Positions 6,602-17,971 of a stretch of DNA of 64,000 nucleotides are shown here, piece after piece; the first letter of the stretch is position 1, and every line of letters starts with the position of its first letter. The translations under genes were made by a program, and so were the position numbers. The notes beneath the pieces are model-generated. The model was not told the origin of the DNA. It was given only the letters and a program-made list of their open reading frames with translations, and made no database searches. The stretch is from contig CAJTFE010000027.1 in the NCBI GenBank assembly GCA_910575725.1, positions 1 through 64,000 of the forward strand, given 5' to 3'. This DNA is from Clostridia bacterium. GTDB taxonomy: Bacteria > Bacillota > Clostridia > Lachnospirales > Lachnospiraceae.

Positions 6602-9600
6602 TCATTCCGCATCTATCGTAGACACACCAATGGTCACTTCCTCCAGCACATCTAAAAGCACCCTCACCGTATCCAGTGATGTAAGCATCGTAATATTGCT
6701 CTGTGCTGCCGCCCTTCGGATTGCCGCGCCATCTTCATAATGAACGCCGGAGAGAATTGCGCGGGTATTGATGACATAGCTGACATATCCGGCCCGGATT
6801 GCATCCAGAATTTCACTGCTGCCTTCCGAAGGTTTCCCCAGTATACGGGTACGTATCCCATGCTGCTTCAGATACTCTCCTGTGAGAGAGGTTGCCTCTA
6901 TATTGAACCCCATATCATAGAAACGCCGGATCAAAGGAAGGGCTTCGCCTTTATCCTCATCTGCAAGTGTCACGATTACAGTCCCGTAATTCTGCACGCG
7001 GATACCAGAGGCAGTCATGGCTTTATACATGGCCCTGTGAAGCTTCCTGTCATATCCGATTGCCTCTCCTGTAGATTTCATTTCCGGTGAAAGGTAGGTA
7101 TCCATTCCATTTAATTTGGAAAAGGAAAATGTCGGTACTTTTACGTACCATCGCTGCTTTTCTTTCGGGTATCTCTCATCAATCCCCTGTGCTTTCAGGC
7201 TCTTTCCAAGAATGACTTTCGCTGCAATATCAGCCAGCGGATACCCGGCTGCTTTTGATAAAAACGGTACGGTTCGCGAAGAACGCGGATTCACCTCAAT
7301 GACAGATACTTTCTCCTCTTTATCCACAATAAACTGAATATTGAACAGACCGACAATGCCGATGCCAAGCCCCAATTTCTCTGCATAGTCCAGAATCCTT
7401 TCTTTTACCTTTTCGGATATGCTGAAGGCAGGATATACGCAGATGGAATCACCGGAATGTACGCCGGTTCTTTCTACCAGCTCCATGATTCCAGGAACAA
7501 ATACATCCTTTCCGTCGCAAACAGCATCAATTTCCACTTCCCTGCCGCAGATGTATTGATCCACCAACACTGGTTTGTCTTCATCAATTTCTACGGCTGT
7601 TTTTAAATAATGGCGCAGATGCTCTTCCTTTGCCACAATCTGCATGGCTCTTCCGCCGAGCACGAAGCTTGGACGTACCAATACCGGATAGCCGATCTCT
7701 TCTGCAGCTTTTACGCCATCTTCCATACATGTCACAGCCTGTCCTTTTGGCTTTGGGATGGAAAGCTCTGACAGCAGCTTTTCAAAAGCATCTCTGTTTT
7801 CAGACTTTTCAATGGCTGCACAATCTGCACCCATGAGCTTTACTCCTCTTTTTTCTAATGGCTCTGCCAGATTAATCGCAGTCTGTCCGCCAAAAGATAC
7901 GATAATCCCATCCGGCTTTTCCATTTCAATCACATTCATAACATCTTCCACGCATAAGGGTTCAAAATACAGCTTGTCTGATGTAGTATAGTCCGTAGAC
8001 ACGGTTTCCGGATTGTTATTGATAATAATTGCCTCATATCCGGCTTCCTTGATGGCCTTAACCGCATGTACTGTGGAATAATCAAACTCCACCCCCTGGC
8101 CGATACGGATTGGACCGGAGCCAAGCACAACGATTTTCTTTCTGTCTTCGATTACCGCTTCATTTTCTTCCTCATAGGTAGAATAGAAATAGGGAACATA
8201 GCTTTCAAACTCTGACGCACAGGTATCGATCATCTTATAAACCGGAAAAATACCCCATTTCTTACGCAGTTCAAAAACCTCTGCTTCTGTCCTATTCCAA
8301 AGCTCTGCCACAGCCTTATCGGAAAAGCCTGTTTTCTTTGCCTGATACAGAGCTTCCCTGTCGCCGGCGCATGATTTCAGTTCCGTTTCCAGATCTATCA
8401 CCTTTTTCATTTTGTTAAGGAAGAAGCTGTCAATTCCGGTCTGCCCGGAAATCTCTGAAACGCAGACGCCCAATCTTAATAGCTGTGCAATAGCAAAAAT
8501 TCTGTCATTTGTACCAATTTTTATAGATTCCATCAATGCGTTTACAGGATCCTTTTCAAACTTTGCCATGTACAGATGATAGGCCCCCGTTTCCAGAGAA
8601 CGGATTGCTTTTAACAGGCTTTCTTCAAAAGTTCTTCCTACACTCATCACTTCCCCGGTAGCTTTCATCTGCGTACCAAGCTCCTGGTTTGCATCCGTAA
8701 ATTTATCGAATGGAAAACGCGGCATTTTTGTCACGATATAATCCAATGCCGGCTCAAAGGAAGCCGGCGTATTTACCAGCATAATCTCATCCAGCCTCAT
8801 CCCCACGCTGATTTTTGCAGACACCCTTGCAATTGGATAGCCGCTTGCCTTTGATGCAAGGGCGGAAGAACGGGAGACCCGCGGATTTACCTCAATCAGG
8901 TAATACTGAAAAGAATCCGGATCAAGCGCAAACTGCACATTACATCCTCCCTCTACCTTCAGTGCACGGATGATTTTCAATGCGCTGTCCCGCAGCATCT
9001 GATATTCTTTATTGGTCAGTGTCTGGGATGGGCATACCACAATGGAATCTCCTGTGTGTATTCCCACCGGATCTAGATTTTCCATATTGCAGACTGTGAT
9101 TGCCGTATCGTTGGCGTCGCGGATCACTTCATATTCGATTTCCTTGAAGCCTTTGATACTTTTTTCAATCAATACCTGATGAACCGGAGATAACGCAAGA
9201 GCATTTTTAATCAGCCCCTTAAATTCCTGCTCGTCATCCGCAAAGCCTCCGCCCGTTCCTCCAAGGGTAAACGCAGGGCGCAGCACCACCGGATAACCAA
9301 TTTGCTCCGCTGCCCTTACCGCTTCTTCCGCCGTATTCGCAATGGCAGAGGGAAGTACCGGCTCTCCCAGTTCTTCACAAAGCTTTTTGAACTGTTCCCT
9401 GTCTTCTGCCCGTTCAATACTTTCAATAGACGTTCCCAAAAGCTCCGCCCGGCATTCTTTTAAAATTCCTTTTTTTTCAAGCTGCATCGCCAGATTCAGT
9501 CCGGTCTGCCCCCCAATCCCCGGCACAATGGCATCCGGGCGCTCATGGCGGACAATCTTCGCCACATATTCCAGCGTCAACGGTTCCATATACACTTTAT

Positions 9601-9784
9601 CCGCAACCGCCGTATCCGTCATAATGGTTGCCGGATTGGAATTGCACAGTACAACCTCGTATCCTTCCTCTTTCAATGCGAGGCATGCCTGCGTACCTGC
9701 ATAGTCAAATTCTGCTGCCTGGCCAATCACAATCGGGCCGGAACCAATGACAAGTATTTTCTTTAAATCAGTTCTTTTCGCCAT
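6602..9784 (-). CDS. carB: Carbamoyl phosphate synthase large subunit
   Basis: The 1060-residue protein has full length for the family, with two homologous ATP-grasp halves. The first half begins with KILVIGSGPIVIGQAAEFDYAG and the second, near residue 550, with KIVVLGSGPIRIGQGVEFDYS. The C-terminal 130 residues form the MGS-like allosteric domain. It makes carbamoyl phosphate from bicarbonate, two ATP and ammonia channelled from CarA, for pyrimidine and arginine synthesis. Its start overlaps the end of carA by 17 bp, which suggests translational coupling. It is the last gene of the purF-carA-carB run within a larger glutamine-metabolism island. Confidence 0.97.
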   Translation of the reverse strand: MAKRTDLKKILVIGSGPIVIGQAAEFDYAGTQACLALKEEGYEVVLCNSNPATIMTDTAVADKVYMEPLTLEYVAKIVRHERPDAIVPGIGGQTGLNLAMQLEKKGILKECRAELLGTSIESIERAEDREQFKKLCEELGEPVLPSAIANTAEEAVRAAEQIGYPVVLRPAFTLGGTGGGFADDEQEFKGLIKNALALSPVHQVLIEKSIKGFKEIEYEVIRDANDTAITVCNMENLDPVGIHTGDSIVVCPSQTLTNKEYQMLRDSALKIIRALKVEGGCNVQFALDPDSFQYYLIEVNPRVSRSSALASKASGYPIARVSAKISVGMRLDEIMLVNTPASFEPALDYIVTKMPRFPFDKFTDANQELGTQMKATGEVMSVGRTFEESLLKAIRSLETGAYHLYMAKFEKDPVNALMESIKIGTNDRIFAIAQLLRLGVCVSEISGQTGIDSFFLNKMKKVIDLETELKSCAGDREALYQAKKTGFSDKAVAELWNRTEAEVFELRKKWGIFPVYKMIDTCASEFESYVPYFYSTYEEENEAVIEDRKKIVVLGSGPIRIGQGVEFDYSTVHAVKAIKEAGYEAIIINNNPETVSTDYTTSDKLYFEPLCVEDVMNVIEMEKPDGIIVSFGGQTAINLAEPLEKRGVKLMGADCAAIEKSENRDAFEKLLSELSIPKPKGQAVTCMEDGVKAAEEIGYPVLVRPSFVLGGRAMQIVAKEEHLRHYLKTAVEIDEDKPVLVDQYICGREVEIDAVCDGKDVFVPGIMELVERTGVHSGDSICVYPAFSISEKVKERILDYAEKLGLGIGIVGLFNIQFIVDKEEKVSVIEVNPRSSRTVPFLSKAAGYPLADIAAKVILGKSLKAQGIDERYPKEKQRWYVKVPTFSFSKLNGMDTYLSPEMKSTGEAIGYDRKLHRAMYKAMTASGIRVQNYGTVIVTLADEDKGEALPLIRRFYDMGFNIEATSLTGEYLKQHGIRTRILGKPSEGSSEILDAIRAGYVSYVINTRAILSGVHYEDGAAIRRAAAQSNITMLTSLDTVRVLLDVLEEVTIGVSTIDAE

Positions 9785-10871
9785 TCTTTGTTCCCTCCAT
9801 CATATTTATAAATTGGTCAAACAGATAGCCGCTGTCCTGCGGCCCAGGCGCGCTTTCCGGGTGATACTGCACACCGAATACCTTATCTTCCTCACAGGCC
9901 GCACCTTCTACCGTCTGATCCAGCAGATTTCTATGCGTTACCTTCAATCGGGTATTTGCAAGGCTTCCTTCATCCACTGCATAGGAATGGTTCTGGGACG
10001 TAATCTCTATCTTGCCGGTCTGCAGATTTTTCACCGGATGATTTCCTCCCCTGTGGCCAAACTTCAGCTTATAAATCCTGGCCCCATATGCAAGAGAAAT
10101 CAGCTGATGGCCAAGGCAGATGCCAAATATCGGGTATTTGCCTTTTAGTTCTTTGACCAGTTCTACCACCGTCTGCACATCTTCGGGATTTCCCGGTCCG
10201 TTGGATAAAAAGACTCCGTCCGGTCTCAACTTTTCGATTTCCCGCACAGAAGTATTCCACGGAAAGACTGTCACGCTGCATCCTCTCCGGTTCAGAGTCC
10301 TCACAATATTCTGTTTCATCCCACAATCAACAGCGGCCACATGATACTTCTCATCCGGCACAAGGTATTGCCGCATTTCCTTCCGGCTTACCTGCGACAC
10401 GGCGTCCCTTGGAATATCATATAAATCCAGTTTACGAAGTCCATCCTCCAAGGATGTATCAATATCTGTGAGTAATGCCTTTCGGCTTCCAAGGTCGCGT
10501 ATGGAACGTACCAGCTTTCTTGTATCAATCCCGTAGATGCCCGGTATCTTATATTTCTCCATAATTTCCGATAAGGTGTATTTACTGCGGAAATTGGACG
10601 GCTGGCCGTTGTAGTCTCGTACCGCCAGTCCGCCGATAGTCGGAATATCCGTTTCAAAATCATCTTCTGCCATTCCGTAATTGCCAATCAAAGGATATGC
10701 CATCACGACTGTCTGATAAGTATAGGAGGGATCGGAAAGGATTTCCTGATATCCAACCGGAGAAGTATTGAATACAATTTCCGTCATTTTTTCAAGCTTA
10801 GAACCAAATCCATATCCACAGTATTCGCTGCCGTCGGACAGAATCAGTTTTCTGTCAAATTTTTTCATCAT
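9768..10871 (-). CDS. carA: Carbamoyl phosphate synthase small (glutaminase) subunit
   Basis: The 367-residue protein has an N-terminal CPSase small-subunit domain (LILSDGSEYCGYGFG..FNTSPVGYQEILSDPSY) and a C-terminal class I glutamine amidotransferase domain with the nucleophile Cys at about residue 252 in FGICLGHQ and the HPES pair near the end. It hydrolyses glutamine and passes ammonia to CarB. I chose the ATG at 10871, five bases after GAGGTG; the longer frame starts with TTG inside the end of purF and lacks this spacing. The 18-bp gap after purF supports cotranscription. Confidence 0.96.
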   Translation of the reverse strand: MMKKFDRKLILSDGSEYCGYGFGSKLEKMTEIVFNTSPVGYQEILSDPSYTYQTVVMAYPLIGNYGMAEDDFETDIPTIGGLAVRDYNGQPSNFRSKYTLSEIMEKYKIPGIYGIDTRKLVRSIRDLGSRKALLTDIDTSLEDGLRKLDLYDIPRDAVSQVSRKEMRQYLVPDEKYHVAAVDCGMKQNIVRTLNRRGCSVTVFPWNTSVREIEKLRPDGVFLSNGPGNPEDVQTVVELVKELKGKYPIFGICLGHQLISLAYGARIYKLKFGHRGGNHPVKNLQTGKIEITSQNHSYAVDEGSLANTRLKVTHRNLLDQTVEGAACEEDKVFGVQYHPESAPGPQDSGYLFDQFINMMEGTKNGEKN

Positions 10872-10888
10872 ACATGCACCTCTTTCGC

Positions 10889-12307
10889 TCAAACCCGTTC
10901 AGACAGCTTCCTTTCAAAACGGTCCTTACGCAGATCTGCCGGGATTTTCGTCGGATATTCCCCCTGAAAGCAGGCAGCGCAATAACCCTCGCTGTCTATC
11001 AGTTTATTCAGCTTCTCTATCGGCAAATATCCCAGAGAATCTACTCCTATTATCTTTGCAATCTCGTCCATGCTATGATGACATGCAATCAGGTTTTCTT
11101 CCGAGTCAATATCTGTTCCATAATAACAGGGATATAAAAATGGAGGAGCAGAAATTCTCATATGGATCTCTTTCGCTCCGGCATCACGCAAAAGCTTTAC
11201 AATCCGTTTGCTGGTCGTCCCTCTGACAATGGAATCATCAATCAGCACAACCCTTTTTCCATCGATTACCTTCTTGACCGGGCTCAGCTTAATCCTGACC
11301 TTGTCCAAACGTTCATTTTGTCCCGGAGAAATGAATGTCCTGCCAATATATTTGTTTTTTATCAGCCCAATCCCATAAGGAATTCCGGATTTTTCCGCAT
11401 ACCCCAATGCTGCATCCAATCCGCTGTCGGGAACGCCTATCACAATATCCGCGCATTTGGGATAACTCTCTGCCAGCAATTCTCCGGCCTTCATACGAGA
11501 TTCGTGCACGGATATGCCATCTATAACAGAATCCGGTCTTGCAAAATAGATATATTCAAAAATACAGGTTTTTTTTCTCTGTTTTTCACAGTGCTCTCTC
11601 CTTGATTCCACACCGTTTTTTGTAAACACCAGAATCTCTCCCGGCAGCACATCACGGATAAATTCTGCTCCTACCGCTGACAGCGCACAGCTTTCGGATG
11701 CAGCCACATATGCCCCGTCCGCCGTCTTTCCATAGCAAAGCGGCCGAAACCCATATGGATCTCTTGCCGCAATCATCTTTGTAGAAGAAATCAACACCAG
11801 CGAATAAGCGCCTTCCAGTAAACCCATCGTATTGCTGAGTGCTTCCTCAATGCTTGGCGTCATAAGCCGTTCTCTCGTAATCACATAAGCGATGGTTTCC
11901 GTATCACTGGTTGTATGGAAAATTGCCCCCGATAATTCCAGCTTATCGCGAAGCTCTAATGCGTTGGTTAGATTTCCATTGTGCGCCAGCGCCATCTTTC
12001 CTTTCTGATGATTGACTTCAATAGGCTGGCAGTTATTTCTTGTGTTTCCTCCGGTTGTTCCATATCTTACATGTCCAACTGCCATATTTCCCATGGGAAA
12101 ATGATTGAATGTATCTTTCGAAAATACTTCACTGACAAGCCCCAGATCTTTGTAGGAAGAAAATACGCCGTCATCGTTCACAACAATTCCGCAGCTCTCC
12201 TGTCCTCTGTGCTGCAGGGCATACAGCCCATAATAAACAATGCTTGCCACATTTTCCTTTTTTGTACCCATCACTCCGAATACGCCGCACTCTTCATGGA
12301 TAGCCAT
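10889..12307 (-). CDS. purF: Amidophosphoribosyltransferase
   Basis: The 472-residue enzyme catalyses the first step of purine synthesis, using glutamine to aminate PRPP. The mature N-terminal nucleophile is Cys7 after a six-residue propeptide (MAIHEE-CGVFG), as in the Bacillus type. The phosphoribosyltransferase half shows VVLIDDSIVRGTTS, the PRPP-binding loop. Cysteines at KKTCIFEYIYF, PCYYG and the CAAC near the C-terminus match the [4Fe-4S] ligands of Bacillus PurF. It is placed with carAB instead of with other pur genes, which suits an island organised around glutamine use. A family A hairpin ends at its ribosome binding site (GGAGG). Confidence 0.96.
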   Translation of the reverse strand: MAIHEECGVFGVMGTKKENVASIVYYGLYALQHRGQESCGIVVNDDGVFSSYKDLGLVSEVFSKDTFNHFPMGNMAVGHVRYGTTGGNTRNNCQPIEVNHQKGKMALAHNGNLTNALELRDKLELSGAIFHTTSDTETIAYVITRERLMTPSIEEALSNTMGLLEGAYSLVLISSTKMIAARDPYGFRPLCYGKTADGAYVAASESCALSAVGAEFIRDVLPGEILVFTKNGVESRREHCEKQRKKTCIFEYIYFARPDSVIDGISVHESRMKAGELLAESYPKCADIVIGVPDSGLDAALGYAEKSGIPYGIGLIKNKYIGRTFISPGQNERLDKVRIKLSPVKKVIDGKRVVLIDDSIVRGTTSKRIVKLLRDAGAKEIHMRISAPPFLYPCYYGTDIDSEENLIACHHSMDEIAKIIGVDSLGYLPIEKLNKLIDSEGYCAACFQGEYPTKIPADLRKDRFERKLSERV

Positions 12308-12321
12308 AACCTTATTTCCTC

Positions 12322-12428
12322 CATTCCAGTTCCGTAATATCCCTCAAAGTACACAGGTATGAAATCAATTTTCAGCCGCATAAAAATGCGTCTGTAAATC
12401 GATTTGTGCACTTTGAGGGATATTACTG
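12322..12428 (-). repeat. Family A hairpin element upstream of purF
   Basis: On the minus strand the element runs CAGTAATATCCCTCAAAG, then a loop-proximal stem (AAATCGATTTACAG..CTGAAAATTGATTT), and returns through CTTTGAGGGATATTACGG into ACTGGAATGGAGG, the purF ribosome binding site. Outer arms are perfectly complementary. It is the reference copy for comparing the others. Confidence 0.9.
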
Positions 12429-12430
12429 TT

Positions 12431-12571
12431 TTAAAGCTGCTTCGGCACACTGGTATTGAGAGAAACTTTTATTCGAAAGGGCACTCATAAAAGTTCCTCT
12501 CGTGCGCCTTTGCGGCTTTACCGTCCAGCAGAAATTTTTTCCGAAAACACTTGACATTTCTTAGCTGGACT
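12431..12571 (-). repeat. Family B structured repeat downstream of pyrG
   Basis: This 141-bp element is nearly identical to the one at 14266-14405. On the minus strand it has a stem GTCCAGC/GCTGGAC around a 30-base loop, then an outer stem (TAAAGC..GCTTTA) enclosing GAGAGGAACTTTTAT paired with ATAAAAGTTTCTCTC. It begins about 17 bp after the pyrG stop and precedes the family A element of purF. Compared with the other copy, changes fall mostly in loops. Confidence 0.8.
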
Positions 12572-12587
12572 ATGTAGAGCATTCTGC

Positions 12588-14201
<1,614 letters not shown>

Positions 14202-14265
14202 TTACTCAAATTTCACTGCTGTTATCATTCTTTCTATTAAAAGTCGCTGCGCGACAGCACTAAAG

Positions 14266-14405
14266 GGTAAAGCTGCTTCGACACACCGGTAATGAGAGAA
14301 ACTTTTATTCGAAAAAGCTCTCATAAAAGTTCCTCTCGTGCGCCTTTGCAGCTTTACCGTCCAGCAGATTTTTTTCAAAAACACTTGACATTTCTTAGCT
14401 GGACT
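14266..14405 (-). repeat. Family B structured repeat between asnB and pyrG
   Basis: The second copy of the 140-bp element begins about ten bases after the asnB stop. An 11-bp outer stem GGTAAAGCTGC / GCAGCTTTACC encloses AAAGGCG and the 15-bp inner stem. It is followed by CTGTCGCGCAGCGACTTTT (14239-14257), a short hairpin with a T-run that could terminate weakly. The AAAGGC string recurs in the glnN and glutamate synthase leaders. Confidence 0.8.
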
Positions 14406-14415
14406 ACAGAAAACT

Positions 14416-15996
14416 CTATTTTCCGCTGTCTCCATAGTTTGACAGCACCCTTGCAGAAGGATCCTTCACGTCGCATCCTTTCCATTCCTTGTTCGGCATC
14501 CAGTAGCCGGCAATCATCCCGGCCTGCCCCGGATAATAGGTTTCAAAAATCTCCCGGTATAGCAAGGATTCCTTTGTAAACGGTCTGGCATATGTATATT
14601 TTTCACACATACTTTCATACTCTTTATCCGTATATTTACGCTCTGCATACTCCTTTAAGTAATCTACCATGGAATGTCCAACCGCATCTGAAAACGCCGC
14701 TTTCTCTCTCCACAAAATCTCTTCCGGTAAATAATCACCACCTTCAAATGCACGGCGCAGCAGATATTTCCCTTTTCCATACGTGTTGATTTTTAATTCC
14801 GGATCAACAGACATCACATATTTTACAAAATCCAAATCGCCAAAAGGAACTCTTGCTTCCAGTGCGTTTACGGAGATACAGCGATCGGCCCGAAGAACGT
14901 CATACATATGTAGTTCCCGGATTCGTTTCTGTGCCTCCATCTGGAATGCCGCTGCATCCGGTGCGAAATCTGTATATTTATATCCAAACAATTCATCCGA
15001 TATTTCCCCCGTCAGCACAACACGAATATCCGTCTGTTCATGGATCCACTTGCACACCAGATACATTCCCATGGATGCACGGATTGTTGTAATATCATAC
15101 GTTCCAAGGAGCTGAATGACTGTCTCCAGAGAAGAAAGCACTTCATCCGGCGTCATATAAACCTCTGTATGGTCGCTTCCAATATAATCCGCCGCCTGCC
15201 TTGCATACTTTAAATCAATGGCGTCTTCTCTCATACCAATGGCAAAGGTTCTGATGGGTTCTTTGCTTTTCTTTGCCGCAATCGCACATACCAGAGAAGA
15301 ATCCAGTCCGCCGGAAAGCAAAAATCCTACCTTTGCGTCAGCTTCGAGACGCTTCTCCACTCCGGCTGTCAGTTTATCGTGAATGTGCCTGCATACGGTT
15401 TCCAGATTATCGCGGCAGATACGATCCACTTTAGCAATGTCACAGTATCGGATAAACTGACCGCTTTTATAATAGTGTCCTGGGGGAAAGGGCATAATCT
15501 TATCCGTAAGCCCTGTCAGATTTTTCGCCTCGCTGGCGAATATAACAGCTCCTTCTTTGTCATATCCATAATACAAAGGCCGGATCCCAATCGGATCTCT
15601 TGCCGCAATAAATTCTCCTGCGTCTCCGTCATAAAGAATACAGGCAAACTCTGCATCCAGCATGGCGAACATAGCTGTTCCATATTCCTGATACAGCGGT
15701 AAAAGAACCTCACAATCCGATTCGCTCTTAAAAGTATATTTCTCTGACAGTTTTTCTTTCAGCTTCTTAAAACCATATATTTCTCCGTTGCAGACTATAT
15801 AGCTGTTACCTAGTTTAAACGGCTGCATCCCCGACGGAGCCAGCCCCATAATGGATAATCTGTGAAATCCAAGCAGGCCTTCTCCCGTTTCAACAATCCG
15901 GCTGTCATCCGGCCCCCTTGACTTCGTCCTGTTAAATCCTTCCATAAAAGCATCAAAAGCAGCGCCGCGGCTGCAATATCCCATAATAGAACACAT
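14416..15996 (-). CDS. asnB: Asparagine synthase (glutamine-hydrolysing)
   Basis: The 526-residue protein has an N-terminal class II amidotransferase domain with the nucleophile Cys2 (MCSIMGY, removal of Met exposing Cys), the glutamine-binding RLSIMG and CNGEIY motifs, and a C-terminal synthetase domain with the pyrophosphate loop FLLSGGLDSSL and LTGEISDELFGY. It makes asparagine from aspartate, ATP and glutamine. Length and motifs fit the clostridial and eukaryotic-like AsnB group. AGGAGG... upstream (GGAGGTATATTCCG before ATG) supports the start. It follows amtB by 53 bp in the same direction and is probably cotranscribed. Confidence 0.95.
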   Translation of the reverse strand: MCSIMGYCSRGAAFDAFMEGFNRTKSRGPDDSRIVETGEGLLGFHRLSIMGLAPSGMQPFKLGNSYIVCNGEIYGFKKLKEKLSEKYTFKSESDCEVLLPLYQEYGTAMFAMLDAEFACILYDGDAGEFIAARDPIGIRPLYYGYDKEGAVIFASEAKNLTGLTDKIMPFPPGHYYKSGQFIRYCDIAKVDRICRDNLETVCRHIHDKLTAGVEKRLEADAKVGFLLSGGLDSSLVCAIAAKKSKEPIRTFAIGMREDAIDLKYARQAADYIGSDHTEVYMTPDEVLSSLETVIQLLGTYDITTIRASMGMYLVCKWIHEQTDIRVVLTGEISDELFGYKYTDFAPDAAAFQMEAQKRIRELHMYDVLRADRCISVNALEARVPFGDLDFVKYVMSVDPELKINTYGKGKYLLRRAFEGGDYLPEEILWREKAAFSDAVGHSMVDYLKEYAERKYTDKEYESMCEKYTYARPFTKESLLYREIFETYYPGQAGMIAGYWMPNKEWKGCDVKDPSARVLSNYGDSGK

Positions 15997-16049
15997 CGGA
16001 ATATACCTCCATAAATTTAAGTAATTCAGCTTTCTATCTGTCCCGGCTT

Positions 16050-17807
16050 TTATTCCACATCCTGAAGGGCGTCAAAGCCTTCTTCTCCGGTTCTTACTTT
16101 CACCACATTTTCCACATCATAGACGAAAATCTTTCCATCTCCAATATGCCCTGTGTAAAGTACCTTCTTGGCTGTTTCAATCACTTTACGGACCGGAACT
16201 GCACTGACTACAATATCCACCTGTACTTTGGGAAACAGATTCGCTTCTACCTGTACACCGCGATAATATTCCGGCTTGCCTTTCTGTATTCCGCATCCCA
16301 GGACATGGGATACTGTCATACCGGTAATTCCCAGCTTTATCATTGCATTCTTTAATGCTTCAAATTTTGATTCCTTGCAGACAATCTCAATTTTTGTAAA
16401 CTTCGGAGTGCCTTCTTCAAATGCAGGAACTTTCTTAACCGGAATCGCTTCCGCAACCGGAGTGTCACCGGATACCGCCACAGGGTCATTTCCCTCTTCA
16501 ATATACTCCGGAAGCATTGCAAAGCCTGCATATGCAGAAGGAAGACCATGCTCTGCCGCATCAAGGCCAGTCATTTCTTCTTCTCTGTCTACGCGAAGAC
16601 CAACAATCGCTCGAATCACAAGGAATGCAATCGTTATCGTAACCGCTGTCCATGCCGCGACACCGGCAAAGCCGATAAACTGAAGTTTTAATAAATCAAA
16701 TCCGCCGCCATAAAACAGACCGGTTAAAGTTTCTCCCGAAGCATCTGCAATATTGTATCCAGGAGCTGTGTCTGTAGCAAATAATCCAACTGCCAGTGTA
16801 CCCCAGATCCCATTCATGCAATGCACGGCAACTGCCCCCACCGGATCATCAATATAAAGCACATGGTCGAGAAGCCATACACCAAACACAACCAAAAGGC
16901 CTGCAACGGCTCCAATGATAGCCGCACCGAATGCATCTGTCACATCACACGGTGCTGTGATTGCCACAAGTCCTGCTAAAGATGCGTTCAGACACATGGA
17001 AACATCCGGCTTTCCATATTTTATCCATGTAAAGATCATACAGGCAACCGTTGCAACAGCTGGCGCAACGGTTGTTGTCAGGAAAATAGAACCAAGCTGT
17101 GCAATAGAAGCTGCAGCCGCACCATTAAATCCATACCAGCCGAGCCAAAGAATAAATACCCCAAGTGCTCCAAGTGCAATGCTGTGCCCCGGAAAGGCAT
17201 TTACTTTCACAATGTTTCCGCTCTTATCTCTGGTAAACTTTCCGATACGCGGACCAAGAATTTTTGCACCAATCAATGCGGAAATACCGCCTACCATATG
17301 AATCGCACAGGAGCCGGCAAAATCATGGAAGCCAAGCTGTGCCAGCCATCCTCCTCCCCATATCCAGTGTGCTTCGATTGGATAAATCAACGCAGAAATT
17401 ACACCGGAATAAATACAATAGGATAGAAATTTTGTACGTTCCGCCATTGCGCCGGATACGATGGTTGCCGTTGTAGCACAGAATACAAGGTTAAATACAA
17501 AGCTTGAAAAATCAAACTCCGCATATGCAGTAAACAAATCAAATCCCGGCTTTCCGATAAACCCAAACAGGTCTTCTCCCATCAGCAGCCCAAACCCAAT
17601 CAGTATAAATACTACGGTTCCAATACAAAAATCCATCAAGTTCTTCATAATGATATTTCCTGTATTTTTTGCTCTGGTAAAACCTGCCTCTACCATTGCA
17701 AAACCTGCCTGCATCCAGAATACCAATGCGGCTCCGATTAAAAACCAGACTCCGAACACTTCGCCGGATACTGCTTCCTGCACAAACGCTTTCATAGCTT
17801 CATCCAT
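16050..17807 (-). CDS. amtB: Ammonium transporter fused to a C-terminal PII domain
   Basis: The 585-residue protein is an Amt channel of about eleven helices (residues 1-420) carrying the conserved pore features, including AHWIWGGGW, GSCAIHMVGG with the first pore His and VHCMNGIWGTLAVG with the second. After a linker (residues about 420-470), residues about 470-585 form a complete PII fold: TKIEIVCKESKFEALKNAMIKLGI, a T-loop region GIQKGKPEYYRGVQVEANLFPK and the TGHIGDGKIFVYDVENVVKVRTGEEG nucleotide-binding end. Normally PII (GlnK) is a separate protein that plugs the channel; here it is built in. The gene follows glnN and precedes asnB. Confidence 0.95.
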   Translation of the reverse strand: MDEAMKAFVQEAVSGEVFGVWFLIGAALVFWMQAGFAMVEAGFTRAKNTGNIIMKNLMDFCIGTVVFILIGFGLLMGEDLFGFIGKPGFDLFTAYAEFDFSSFVFNLVFCATTATIVSGAMAERTKFLSYCIYSGVISALIYPIEAHWIWGGGWLAQLGFHDFAGSCAIHMVGGISALIGAKILGPRIGKFTRDKSGNIVKVNAFPGHSIALGALGVFILWLGWYGFNGAAAASIAQLGSIFLTTTVAPAVATVACMIFTWIKYGKPDVSMCLNASLAGLVAITAPCDVTDAFGAAIIGAVAGLLVVFGVWLLDHVLYIDDPVGAVAVHCMNGIWGTLAVGLFATDTAPGYNIADASGETLTGLFYGGGFDLLKLQFIGFAGVAAWTAVTITIAFLVIRAIVGLRVDREEEMTGLDAAEHGLPSAYAGFAMLPEYIEEGNDPVAVSGDTPVAEAIPVKKVPAFEEGTPKFTKIEIVCKESKFEALKNAMIKLGITGMTVSHVLGCGIQKGKPEYYRGVQVEANLFPKVQVDIVVSAVPVRKVIETAKKVLYTGHIGDGKIFVYDVENVVKVRTGEEGFDALQDVE

Positions 17808-17819
17808 ATTCTCTTCCTC

Positions 17820-17928
17820 CTATTCCAGTTCCGTAATATCCTTCAAAGTACACGGGTATGAAATCAATTTACAGCCACAAATGCATGTGTCTGTAAATTG
17901 ATTTGTGCACTTTGAAGGATATTACTGA
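17820..17928 (-). repeat. Family A hairpin element upstream of amtB
   Basis: It has the same fold as the purF copy, with paired changes: outer arm TATCCTTCAAAG against CTTTGAAGGATA (C:G replaced by T:A), and inner stem CACA against TGTG instead of CGCA against TGCG. It ends GGAACTGGAATAGGAGG, the amtB ribosome binding site. Confidence 0.9.
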
Positions 17929-17971
17929 TTCAAAGTCGCTGCGCGACAGTACTAAAGTACAAGTCATCAAC

